DNA of 64,000 nt, taken from Sphingopyxis granuli NBRC 100800. Its GTDB lineage: Bacteria; Pseudomonadota; Alphaproteobacteria; Sphingomonadales; Sphingomonadaceae. The DNA is taken from contig NZ_BCUA01000008.1 in the NCBI RefSeq assembly GCF_001591045.1, positions 1 to 64,000 on the forward strand, in the 5' to 3' direction. The notes beneath the pieces are model-generated. The model did no database searches, was not told the origin of the DNA, and saw only the letters and a list, made by a program, of their open reading frames with translations. Positions 55,822-64,000 of this stretch are shown here, in pieces (the stretch's first letter is position 1; every line of letters begins with the position of its first letter). A program made the translations under genes and the position numbers.

Positions 55822-57171
55822 TCAGGCGATATGGAGGGAGGCCGACAGCTTCGCCAGGTCGATGTTGCGAATGTCGTATGAAAGATCGAGGACCTCGCGA
55901 ACGCGTGCTGCGCCGATCAAGGGTGTCGCCAATACGGAAAATTTCCGGTCCAGCCTGTCGTCGAGATCATTCGGTCCGATATCCGCTTCGGACACGTCCC
56001 AAACCGCCTCGAGCATCGTATCATCGCCGAGCCTGATGGTCGTCCTCGCGCCGAATATGCTGTCGAGATCGCCCACCACGCCGATTTTGCCGCGCAGGCG
56101 TCCGAGCGCCTCGTCGCCGGCGAGCATGTCGTTGAAAACGCCGATATCCGCCGTGTCATAACCGCCGAGCGTCAACGCAACGACCTGCCGCAGGCTGAAT
56201 TTGGATTCGAGGCCGGTCGCCGGATTTTCGATATTGCAGACCTTGAGATGGCCGGCCGGAACCCGAAGTACGACGCTCTCCAAAGCGTCCGGGACCAGCC
56301 CCCGTTCGGTCACCAACTGCCGGACCGCCTCGATGCTCGAATGCGTCAGGTAGCAGGAGGCGTGATATTTGAAGAGCAGGTGGTCGAGGCTCTCCCCGAA
56401 TCGCGGCGCCCGCCAGTCGGCCGGAACCGGCTGGTGCGCCTGAGTGGCGAGAAAGCCCTGATCGGTTTCCAGACTTTCGCGATTTGCGGTCATTCCGCGC
56501 GCGGCAAGCCGGGCGGCAATGACGCCGGCCGACGCCGCACGACCCGCGTGAAAGGGCTTGGCCATGGTCCCGAACATCGATTTCAGCCCCGCCGCCTGCG
56601 TCGCCGCCAGCCCGATCGCGTTTTCGGTTTCTTCCGGCGCGAGGCCCATCAGCACGGCGGATGCCGCCATCGCCCCGAACGCGCCGATCGTCGCCGTCGA
56701 ATGGAAGCCATGGTCGTAATGGCCCGGCATGGCGAGCGTCCCGACGAAACGCGCGGCGTCATAACCGGCGATGATCGCGCGGGCGAGTTCCTCGCCCCGC
56801 GCGTCCACCGTCTCCGCCACCGCCAGCGCGGCCGGAACCACGACTGTCGCCGGATGCCCGATGAACTGCTGAACATCGTCATAATCGAGAGCATGGCCGG
56901 TGGTGCCGTTGACCAGCGCCGCATCGGCGGCTGCCGCCCGGCCGCCGCCCAGCACCGACGCCGCGCCTTCGGCGGATGCAAACTCGGCGCGGAGGATTTT
57001 CGCGACCGGCTCGGTCGTTCCCGCCAGCGCGACGCCCAGCCAATCGATCAGGATGCGGCGGACGGCGGCATATTGCTCGCCCGTCGGACGCGCGTTCCCC
57101 GACCCCGCGATCGACCGCGCGAGTAAGCCAGTGAACGGCTGCGCGCCTGCCATCCGGCTTTCCGCGCTCAT
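55822..57171 (-). CDS. MmgE/PrpD family protein
   Basis: A 449-residue protein of the 2-methylcitrate dehydratase/cis-aconitate decarboxylase superfamily. The helical N-domain carries NGTTGHALDYDDVQQFIGHP, the conserved active-site region, and STATIGAFGAMAAS. The start at 57171 overlaps the aldehyde dehydrogenase stop as ATGA, indicating coupling; an earlier ATG (57189) lies inside that gene. Members act on tricarboxylates and related acids. The substrate is unknown. Confidence 0.88.
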   Translation of the reverse strand: MSAESRMAGAQPFTGLLARSIAGSGNARPTGEQYAAVRRILIDWLGVALAGTTEPVAKILRAEFASAEGAASVLGGGRAAAADAALVNGTTGHALDYDDVQQFIGHPATVVVPAALAVAETVDARGEELARAIIAGYDAARFVGTLAMPGHYDHGFHSTATIGAFGAMAASAVLMGLAPEETENAIGLAATQAAGLKSMFGTMAKPFHAGRAASAGVIAARLAARGMTANRESLETDQGFLATQAHQPVPADWRAPRFGESLDHLLFKYHASCYLTHSSIEAVRQLVTERGLVPDALESVVLRVPAGHLKVCNIENPATGLESKFSLRQVVALTLGGYDTADIGVFNDMLAGDEALGRLRGKIGVVGDLDSIFGARTTIRLGDDTMLEAVWDVSEADIGPNDLDDRLDRKFSVLATPLIGAARVREVLDLSYDIRNIDLAKLSASLHIA

Positions 57172-58592
57172 ATGCGGATCGTCACGCATTTGAGCTGGGT
57201 ATAATGGGTCAGCGCCTCGATCCCCTTCTCTCGCCCATAGCCGCTGTTCTTGTATCCGCCGAAGGGCGTCTCGATCCCACCAGCCATATATTCGTTGACG
57301 AAGACCTGGCCCGCCTCCAGCGCCGCGGCCATGCGGAGCGCGCGGCCGATGTCGCGGGTCCAGACGCCCGCGCCGAGCCCGAAATCGCTGTCGTTGGCGA
57401 TCGCGACCGCCTGATCCTCGTCCTCGAACGTCAGCACGGTCAGGATGGGGGCGAATGCCTCCTCGCGCGCGATCCGCATATCAGGCGTCACGCCCGCATA
57501 GACCGCCGGTGCCGGGAAGAGCCCCTTGCCCACCCCCGGTTCCGGTGGCTCGCGCGTCAGCCGCACCGCGCCCTCGGCCTTCGCCAGATCGTGGAACCGG
57601 CGCACGCGCTCGAACTGCGCGGCCGTGGTCGTCGCGCCGAAGACCGCGCCGTCCTGATCGCCATATCTGAGCGCATCGACCGCGGGGACGAGCCGGTCGA
57701 GAAAGGCATCATATATCGACGACTGGAGCAGCAGCCGCGTTCCCGCGACGCAGACCTGTCCCGCATTCATCGTGAAGGCGCGCACCGCGCCCGCCACCGC
57801 CGCGTCGAGGTCGGCGTCCGCGAAGACGATGTTCGGCGACTTGCCGCCCAGTTCCAGCGTCAGCGGGATGATCCGTTCCGCGGCGACGCGGCCGATCTCG
57901 CGCCCGGCCCGCACGCTGCCCGTGAACATGACCTTGCGAATGCGCTCGTGCGCGACCAGCGGTTCGCCCACCTCGCGCCCCGTGCCCAGCACGACGTTGA
58001 CGACGCCGGGCGGCAGGCCGCATTCCTCGACCGCGAGGCGCGCGACCTCGACCAGCGTCGACGGCGTTTCCTCCGACGGCTTGGCCACCACCGTATTGCC
58101 GACCGCCAGCGCCGGCGCGATCGCGCGCGCCGCCTGATTCAGCGGCGCGTTCCACGGCAGGATCGTCGCGACGACGCCAAAGGGCTCGCGGCGCGTGTAG
58201 CTGTGATAGGGCGCACCAATATTGATGACCTCGCCGTAGAAGATGTTCGCGAGGCCGCCGTAATATTCGAAATACTGGGCCGACATCTCGATCTCGCCGG
58301 CCGCCTGCGCCATGATCTTGCCGGTTTCGCGCGCCTCCATCTCCGCCAGTCGCGCGGCATGGGCGCGGATCGCGCGGCCGATGTCGACGAGGATACGGCC
58401 GCGCTCCATCGGCCGCATGTCGCGCCACGCCGGAAAGGCGGCGCGCGCCGACTGGACCGCCCGGTCGACGATCTCCGCGCCGCCGAGCGCGACACGCCCG
58501 ATCACTTCGCCCGTCGCCGGCGCCAGATTGTCGAGATAGCGCGCGCCCGGTTCGACGACCTCGCGGCCGTCAATGAAATGGTGGCAATCCAT
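57168..58592 (-). CDS. Aldehyde dehydrogenase
   Basis: A 474-residue NAD(P)-dependent dehydrogenase. It has PWNAPLNQAARAIAPALAVGN, KPSEETPSTL, the nucleotide loop VMFTGSVRAGREIG, catalytic Glu in LTLELGGKSPN and Cys in NAGQVCVAGTRL. It oxidises aldehydes to acids. Coupled to the MmgE gene by a 4-bp overlap, it opens an operon divergent from the MBL hydrolase. Confidence 0.95.
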   Translation of the reverse strand: MDCHHFIDGREVVEPGARYLDNLAPATGEVIGRVALGGAEIVDRAVQSARAAFPAWRDMRPMERGRILVDIGRAIRAHAARLAEMEARETGKIMAQAAGEIEMSAQYFEYYGGLANIFYGEVINIGAPYHSYTRREPFGVVATILPWNAPLNQAARAIAPALAVGNTVVAKPSEETPSTLVEVARLAVEECGLPPGVVNVVLGTGREVGEPLVAHERIRKVMFTGSVRAGREIGRVAAERIIPLTLELGGKSPNIVFADADLDAAVAGAVRAFTMNAGQVCVAGTRLLLQSSIYDAFLDRLVPAVDALRYGDQDGAVFGATTTAAQFERVRRFHDLAKAEGAVRLTREPPEPGVGKGLFPAPAVYAGVTPDMRIAREEAFAPILTVLTFEDEDQAVAIANDSDFGLGAGVWTRDIGRALRMAAALEAGQVFVNEYMAGGIETPFGGYKNSGYGREKGIEALTHYTQLKCVTIRI

Positions 58593-58770
58593 CGTGCGAT
58601 CCTTTCCCTTCGCATGACCCTATCGCTTTCGGCGGCGGCGCAAAACGGCCCGCGCGCTTCATCGCATATGCAATGGATCGTCCGGACGCATTCGGGCACG
58701 GACCTTTCTCCGCTATCCTCGCGCGACCGGGTCCGGACGGGCCCTATTCGATCGGGTGAGGGATGAACCA

Positions 58771-59670
58771 ATGCAAAGCTGGACAATCGGCAAGGTCAGG
58801 ATCAGTCAGGTCATCGAACAGATCGTACCCGAAGGCATACCGGGCCTGATGCCCGATGCGACGCCGGAGGCGCTGCTGGCGATCCCATGGCTCTACCCCG
58901 AATTCATCACCGAAAAGGGCGAGCCGAGCCTCAGCCTGCACGCCTTCATCCTCGACACACCCACGAAGCGGATCATGGTCGACACCTGCATCGGCAACGG
59001 CAAGGACCTGAAGATCGCGCCGATCTGGGATCAGATGCAGACCGATTTCCTGGAAAAGATGAAGGCCGCGGGGTTCCCGCCGGAATCGATCGACATCGTC
59101 GTCTGCACCCACCTGCACCTCGACCATGTCGGCTGGAACACGATCCGGGTCGACGGGCGCTGGGTGCCGACTTTCCCCAACGCGCGCTATCTGTTCGGGC
59201 GGGTCGAATATGATTTCATGCAGGCGACCCACCACAGTCCCGACGTCGACGAAGCCTGGCGCGAATGCAACGCCTCGGTCGAGCGGGAGTCGGTCCAGCC
59301 GGTTATCGACGCCGGTCTCGTCGATCTGGTCGAGGTCGATCACCGGATCACCGACGAAGTGTTTCTGACGCCGACCATCGGCCATACGCCGGGCCACGTC
59401 TCGATCGTCGTCCGCTCCGAAGACGAAAGCGCGATCATCACCGGCGACTGCGTTCATCATCCCTGCCAACTCGCGCATCCCGACTGGGGCACCAACGTCG
59501 ATGCCGACCCCGAAATGAGCAAAAGAACGCGCTGGAAGCTGTTCACCGACGCGACCGAGGATGGCTGCCTCGTCCTCGGCACGCATTGGACGGGCGCGGG
59601 CGGCGGCACGGTCGTGCGCGACGGAGGTGCGTTCCGGCTGGAGTTCGAGCCGACCGTCCGGCTGCCCTGA
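58771..59670 (+). CDS. MBL-fold metallohydrolase
   Basis: A 299-residue metallo-beta-lactamase-fold hydrolase. The zinc motif is H114-x-H116-x-D118-H119 in VCTHLHLDHVGW, with GHTPGHVSIVV, the aspartate of IITGDCVHHP and a final His in LGTHWTG. The start at 58771 follows GAGGGAT; a GTG at 58756 is less likely. It resembles lactonase/AttM-like members. Divergent from the aldehyde dehydrogenase, it may open a lactone in the same route. Confidence 0.88.
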   Translation: MQSWTIGKVRISQVIEQIVPEGIPGLMPDATPEALLAIPWLYPEFITEKGEPSLSLHAFILDTPTKRIMVDTCIGNGKDLKIAPIWDQMQTDFLEKMKAAGFPPESIDIVVCTHLHLDHVGWNTIRVDGRWVPTFPNARYLFGRVEYDFMQATHHSPDVDEAWRECNASVERESVQPVIDAGLVDLVEVDHRITDEVFLTPTIGHTPGHVSIVVRSEDESAIITGDCVHHPCQLAHPDWGTNVDADPEMSKRTRWKLFTDATEDGCLVLGTHWTGAGGGTVVRDGGAFRLEFEPTVRLP

Positions 59671-59696
59671 CGCCCTATCGCTTCGGCGCCCCGCGC

Positions 59697-59736
59697 GGCC
59701 GTCGCCTTCGGTTCCACCGATGGCGACGGCCTTTTT
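59697..59736 (+). terminator. Rho-independent terminator after MBL gene
   Basis: Stem GGCCGTCGCC/GGCGACGGCC followed by five T on the plus strand. Confidence 0.85.
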
Positions 59737-59751
59737 CTTGACCCCCGGATG

Positions 59752-59788
59752 AAAAAAACGGGCGCAGCCACGCATGCGGCTGCGCCCG
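59752..59788 (-). terminator. Rho-independent terminator after TonB receptor
   Basis: Stem CGGGCGCAGCC/GGCTGCGCCCG followed on the minus strand by a run of seven T. It lies 27 bp after the receptor stop and is back to back with the MBL terminator. Confidence 0.9.
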
Positions 59789-59814
59789 ATCAGGCTGAGA
59801 GAAGGCGATAGGCG

Positions 59815-62106
59815 TCAGAAGTTGAAGCGCACCATCGCCCCCCAGGTGCGCGGATCGGCAGGCGCGAAGAAATCGAGCCCGAAGAAGGTCCTGAGGTCGA
59901 GACCGTAGAGATAATAATGCTTCTGGAACAGGTTCTTGACATAGAGACCGGCGGTGATCCGGTCGTTGCTCCACAGCAGTTGGGCATCGACCTTCGCATA
60001 GCCGTCCTGGTGCAGACGCTCGTTGCCGATCGGGTCGCCAGGGAAGGATTCGCGGTCGTTGAACGGCGAGTACCACTGATGTCCGGTATAGGAGACACGC
60101 GGCAGGAATTTGAGGTCGCCGTCGCCGATCCGCGCCATCGTCCAGTCGATGCCGGCCTGGGCGGTCACGTGCGGCGCGAACGGCAGCTCATTACCCGCCA
60201 GATCGACGCCGACCGTCCCGCTCGCGACATCGCGGCCGAGCACGAGCTGATCGTATTTGCTGTGCAGTAATCCCAGCGACGCGTTGAACGACAGCGCGGG
60301 CGACACGCGGCCGTTGAGCTCCAGTTCCCCGCCATAGACGGTCGCCGAACCGGCATTGCGGAGGAAGCCCGTGAAGTTGATGACCTCGTTGGTCTGCTGG
60401 TTCTTGTAATCATAATAGAAAGCCGCGAGCGAATAGCTGATCGCGCCGTCGAACAGCCGTCCCTTGCTGCCCACTTCATAGGCGTTGACCGTCTCCGGCT
60501 TGATATAGTCGAGCTGTGCGACGCTGGCGTAGGCGCCGCCGTTGAACGTCCCTCCGCGATAGCCGCGATTGTAGCTGGCATAGAGGATCGCCCCGCTGTC
60601 GAACTCGTAATTGAGCGCGAGGCGGCCGGTCAGCGCGCCGTCCTTGCCATATTGGGTCGGCACCGGCTGACCGTAATTTGCCGGGTCGGTGACGGTATAG
60701 ACGATCGGCTCATAGTCATAGTCGCCGAAATAGGAGAGCGCATTGCGCAGCTTCGACTTGTCCCATGTATAGCGCAGCCCCGCCGTCAGCGTGAGCTGGT
60801 CGGTCAGCTTGTAGTCGGCCTGCGCGAAGATCGCAGTCGAACGGCGATCCTGGGTATAGCGCTGGTTGATCGAGAAGCCGCCCGTCGCACCCGTCACATC
60901 GGGCGGCGCACCGAGGTCGCGCAGGAAGAAATAGAGGCCGAGATTGTTGTTGGTCCGCGTCGTATCGGTCCCGTAATAGGCACCAAGCACCAGATCGAGG
61001 CGATCCGTCGACAGGTTCGCCCGCAATTCCTGATTGAACTGGTGGGTCTTCGACGACGGCGTATAATCGAGCAGGCTGAGCGGCTGCGCGTCGGCATCAT
61101 TGTCGACGAGGAAATAGCCGCCATCGTAGCTGGTCAGCGAGTGAAGCGTGAGACTGTCGCTCGCCTCGTAGGAAATCTTGCCGAGGAAGCCATAGCTGTT
61201 GGTCCGGCGCTTGCCGGCATAGCCATATTCGACCTCGTAGAAACCCAGCCCGTCGCGCGTATAGCCGGTGATCGGATTGGCTCCCGACGGCGTCGCGCCG
61301 ACCGAATGGAGCGCGCCCTGGGTCAGCTTGTCCTTTGATCCATAGGCCTTCAGCAACACGTCGAGTTCGGGCACCGGCTTCCAGCGGAGCTGGACGCGGC
61401 CCGAATAGCTCGTTCCGCCGTTCGGACTGGGTTTGCCGGGAATCAGATTCCTGAATGTCGGGTCGTTGCGATCGTAGTTGGCGGCGATGCGGATGCCGAG
61501 CTGGTCTTCGACCAGCGTCGTTTCCAGCGCGGCCTGTCCATGGAGGGTGTCATAATTGCCATAGCTCGCCTCGACATAGCCGCTGCTGCCCGACAGGTCC
61601 GGCTTGCGCGTGATCATGTTGATCGCGCCGCCCGTGGTGTTGCGGCCGAACAGCGTCCCCTGGGGACCGCGAAGCACCTCGATGCGTTCGAGATCGTAGA
61701 GCTGGGCGCCCTGGCTGGTACGTGACGCGATATAGGCATCGTCGATATAGACGCCGATCGGCGATGCCTGATTGGCGGAATATTCGTTGCCGACGCCGAT
61801 ACCGCGCAGCGAGAAATTGGGCTGCGTCTTGCCGTAGGCGCTGTTGATCTGGAGGTTCGGAACGACCGTCGCAAGCTGGCTGCTGTCGCTGACCCCCGCG
61901 TTGGCGAGCGCGGCGCCCGTTACCGCGGTAATCGCGATCGGGACCGAGAGCATCGATTGCTCGCGGCGCTGCGCGGTGACGACGATGTCGTCACTCGAGG
62001 TCGCACGAGCGACTTCGCTCTCGTCCGAAGACGTCTGGGCATGGGCAGGTGCCGCCATGATGAGCCCCAGTGCGGCCGATTGAAGCATTATGCTTTTGGT
62101 AAGCAT
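59815..62106 (-). CDS. TonB-dependent receptor
   Basis: A 763-residue complete outer-membrane receptor. The start at 62106 follows GGGAGG, and the signal peptide ends near APAHAQ. The plug has DDIVVTAQRREQSMLSVPIAI and GIGVGNEYSANQASPIG with IEVLRGPQGTLFGRNTTGG, the typical sphingomonad substrate-receptor signature. The barrel ends TWGAMVRFNF. It lies next to CitE-like and GMC genes on the same strand and probably serves their substrate. Confidence 0.94.
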   Translation of the reverse strand: MLTKSIMLQSAALGLIMAAPAHAQTSSDESEVARATSSDDIVVTAQRREQSMLSVPIAITAVTGAALANAGVSDSSQLATVVPNLQINSAYGKTQPNFSLRGIGVGNEYSANQASPIGVYIDDAYIASRTSQGAQLYDLERIEVLRGPQGTLFGRNTTGGAINMITRKPDLSGSSGYVEASYGNYDTLHGQAALETTLVEDQLGIRIAANYDRNDPTFRNLIPGKPSPNGGTSYSGRVQLRWKPVPELDVLLKAYGSKDKLTQGALHSVGATPSGANPITGYTRDGLGFYEVEYGYAGKRRTNSYGFLGKISYEASDSLTLHSLTSYDGGYFLVDNDADAQPLSLLDYTPSSKTHQFNQELRANLSTDRLDLVLGAYYGTDTTRTNNNLGLYFFLRDLGAPPDVTGATGGFSINQRYTQDRRSTAIFAQADYKLTDQLTLTAGLRYTWDKSKLRNALSYFGDYDYEPIVYTVTDPANYGQPVPTQYGKDGALTGRLALNYEFDSGAILYASYNRGYRGGTFNGGAYASVAQLDYIKPETVNAYEVGSKGRLFDGAISYSLAAFYYDYKNQQTNEVINFTGFLRNAGSATVYGGELELNGRVSPALSFNASLGLLHSKYDQLVLGRDVASGTVGVDLAGNELPFAPHVTAQAGIDWTMARIGDGDLKFLPRVSYTGHQWYSPFNDRESFPGDPIGNERLHQDGYAKVDAQLLWSNDRITAGLYVKNLFQKHYYLYGLDLRTFFGLDFFAPADPRTWGAMVRFNF

Positions 62107-62388
62107 CGCAAAACTCCCTCCCAAATCTCATGCTTCGCGCATGGAATATCTTGTGAATGATGGAACTTCATTTTCAGAAATTCAGAGAAACGGAGCCTGA
62201 AAAGGCGAAACAACTCCTCCTCCCGCAGCGCAGGATTATTTGGAAAACAGGATGAAGAGGTTGAAAATCAGTAGGAGTCGGCAGCCCTTTTCCAACCTTC
62301 TCCACTACGAAAGCACAATCGCCTCCGATGTGCGAGTATTCGGTGCCATCCGACGCGAACTCATCACAGACGTGATGAGATGGCGCTC

Positions 62389-63276
62389 TCAATCGACCGA
62401 TTCATCGCGTCGGCGTGCTATCGCGGCCGCTGTAGCCTGCACACGTCGCGCATCGTCGAGGTGAAGCCGTTCGACCATCTGCCCGTCGATCTGCACCACC
62501 CCCTTCCCCGCATGGTCGGGCGCATCGAAAGCGGTGATGATGCGCTCCGCCCATCGCACCTCGTCGGGGGTCGGCGAATAGACGGCATTGCACGGATCGA
62601 CCTGTCGCGGATGGATGATGGTCTTGCCGTCGAAGCCCAATACCAGACCCTGCCGACACTCCGCCTCGAAGCGGTCGATATCCTGAAAATCGTTGCAGAC
62701 TCCGTCGAGTACGATCAGCCCATGCGCGCGCGCCGCGATGACGGCGGAGGTCAGGATCGGCAGGAAAGCGAGCCGGTCAGGCGTGAGCGCCGCGCGCATT
62801 TCCTTCGCAAGATCGTTGGTGCCCAGAACCATTGCCGCAAGGCGCGAGCCCTCCGCGGCGGCCGCGATGGCAGGCAATGCAACAACGGCCGCGCAAGTCT
62901 CGATCATCGCCCACAGCGACAGTCCCGCCGGCGCATCGCGGAGCAGTTCCCCACAGCGCGCGATGTCGGCGGCGCTGCCAACCTTGGACACCAACACGCC
63001 GTCCGCGCCCGAGCGCGCAGCCGCGACCAGATCGTCGCGCCACCAGGGCGTGTCGAGTCCGTTGGCGCGGATGATCAGCTCGCGGTCCCCGAAACCGCCC
63101 TCCTGCGCCGCCGCCACGGCGGCGTTACGCGCTTCTTCCTTTCGCTCCGGCGCGACCGCGTCTTCCAGATCGAGGATGACGATATCGACCGGCAGTGTCC
63201 GCGCCTTGGCAACGGCCCTGGCATTGATCGCGGGCAGGTAGAGCGCGGTGCGGCGCGGCTTGAAAGGCAATCGCAT
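62389..63276 (-). CDS. CitE/HpcH-type CoA ester lyase
   Basis: A 295-residue TIM-barrel enzyme of the HpcH/HpaI-CitE family. VDIVILDLEDAVAPERKEEAR holds the Mg-binding acidic pair, LIIRANGLDTPWWRDDL the phosphate/CoA region, LWAMIETCAAV the catalytic Glu, and GFDGKTIIHPRQVDPCN the conserved end. Members cleave malyl-, citramalyl- or citryl-CoA. It lies 21 bp after the GMC gene on the same strand. Confidence 0.9.
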   Translation of the reverse strand: MRLPFKPRRTALYLPAINARAVAKARTLPVDIVILDLEDAVAPERKEEARNAAVAAAQEGGFGDRELIIRANGLDTPWWRDDLVAAARSGADGVLVSKVGSAADIARCGELLRDAPAGLSLWAMIETCAAVVALPAIAAAAEGSRLAAMVLGTNDLAKEMRAALTPDRLAFLPILTSAVIAARAHGLIVLDGVCNDFQDIDRFEAECRQGLVLGFDGKTIIHPRQVDPCNAVYSPTPDEVRWAERIITAFDAPDHAGKGVVQIDGQMVERLHLDDARRVQATAAAIARRRDESVD

Positions 63277-63297
63277 GAAAGCGTCTCCGAACGGAAG

Positions 63298-64000
63298 TCA
63301 GCCGGCGTCGGCCAGAATCAGGTCAGCGGCGCGTTCGGCGATCATGATCGTCGGGGCGTTGGTGTTGCCGCTGACGACATAGGGCATGATCGACGCATCG
63401 ATGACGCGCACGCCCGGTATGCCATGGACGCGAAGCCGGGGATCGACGACCGCGTCGGGGCCGGTCCCCATCTTGCAGGTACCGACAGGATGCATCACGC
63501 TTTGCGCATATTCGCGGACGTAGGACAGGATTTCGTCGTCGCTCTGGAGCTGTTCGCCCGGCCCGCATTCGCGCACGACCGCATCGCCGAACGCGCCGGT
63601 AGAGGCGATGCGGCGCATCCATCGGATGCCCCGCAGCAGGGTGGCGCGATCATATTCCTCGGTCAGATAGTTGAAGCGCAGCACCGGCGCCTGCCGCGGA
63701 TCCTGCGGATTGAGAGTCAGCGTTCCGCGCGATTCGGGACGAAGCAGGATCGCCACCGCCTGTACCCCCGGATAGCTGTGCATCTTGAGTTGGCCTCTCG
63801 CGTTGAAATCGAAGCTCCAGGCGCGGAAGCTGATCTGGATGTCGGGCGCCGCCGCTTCGGGATCGGTGCGGATGAATGCCGCCGCCTGCGACGTTCCGAG
63901 CGACAGCGGTCCCGACCTCGTCAGCAGGTAGCGCACGCCGTTGAGATATTTGCGCACCCCCGACAGGGTCTTGTTGAGCGACATGCCCTCGCGCGTCTCG
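63298..64000 (-). CDS. GMC-family flavin oxidoreductase (partial, C-terminal part)
   Basis: The reading frame runs to the right edge, so only about 234 C-terminal residues are seen. The substrate-domain region (GPLSLGTSQAAAFIR) is followed by the GMC_oxred_C signature SVMHPVGTCKMGTGPDAVVD, the active-site His-Asn region and ASIMPYVVSGNTNAPTIMIAE. GMC enzymes include choline and polyethylene-glycol dehydrogenases. The substrate cannot be told from this part. It is operonic with the CitE-like gene; the internal ATG at 63984 is not the start. Confidence 0.92.
   Translation of the reverse strand, partial: ETREGMSLNKTLSGVRKYLNGVRYLLTRSGPLSLGTSQAAAFIRTDPEAAAPDIQISFRAWSFDFNARGQLKMHSYPGVQAVAILLRPESRGTLTLNPQDPRQAPVLRFNYLTEEYDRATLLRGIRWMRRIASTGAFGDAVVRECGPGEQLQSDDEILSYVREYAQSVMHPVGTCKMGTGPDAVVDPRLRVHGIPGVRVIDASIMPYVVSGNTNAPTIMIAERAADLILADAG

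Overview
The window is high-GC chromosomal DNA from an alphaproteobacterium, most likely a sphingomonad close to Sphingopyxis. The basis is the density of TonB-dependent receptors, a gene-transfer-agent type holin, small dispersed hairpin repeats typical of the group, and a gene set matching the polyvinyl alcohol (PVA) operon described in Sphingopyxis sp. 113P3. It holds about 50 protein genes, one tRNA, two clear pseudogenes and one miniature transposable element.

Layout. 0-4.7 kb is core: a glycosyltransferase, yajC-secD-secF (protein export) and tRNA-Pro(GGG). 4.9-27.4 kb is a catabolic block: thiolase, alpha/beta hydrolase, 3-hydroxyacyl-CoA dehydrogenase, a tandem TetR regulator, a TonB receptor broken by one in-frame TGA, a short-chain dehydrogenase (SDR), a PhyH dioxygenase, then a five-gene operon reading oph-like hydrolase, PVA-dehydrogenase-like quinohemoprotein, cytochrome c, acyl-CoA ligase and SDR. 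Two transporters and a single-chain biotin-dependent acyl-CoA carboxylase follow. Eight copies of an oriented motif (TTRAGAA-N7-ATG) lie in the upstream regions of this block, which suggests one regulon. A 230-bp mgtC remnant marks its right edge.

28.5-46.2 kb is mixed: a DAO-family oxidase, a CapA-type protein, a TctE/TctD-like two-component pair divergent from a serine hydrolase and a TonB receptor, a HerA-like ATPase, a quinone oxidoreductase, an endolysin/holin pair of the gene-transfer-agent type, alaS, a GST and a small secreted protein. 46.5-54.7 kb is an iron-siderophore uptake locus: Fur-box candidate, TonB receptor, binding lipoprotein, YncE-like propeller, FecE/FecCD-type ABC genes, an IroE-like esterase and a cytochrome b561. 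A 264-bp MITE with perfect 31-bp inverted repeats and a TA target duplication sits exactly in the esterase stop codon and separates it from cytochrome b561.

54.7-64 kb holds a YCII protein, a secreted peroxiredoxin and a second catabolic group: MmgE/PrpD, aldehyde dehydrogenase, MBL hydrolase, TonB receptor, CitE-like lyase and a GMC oxidoreductase cut by the right edge.

Working model for 4.9-27.4 kb (inference): a secondary-alcohol polymer such as PVA is oxidised in the periplasm by the quinohemoprotein, with cytochrome c as electron acceptor. The resulting beta-diketone is cleaved by the hydrolase. Fragments enter through the transporters, are activated by the ligase and are degraded by the beta-oxidation-type enzymes. 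The substrate is not proven by sequence alone.
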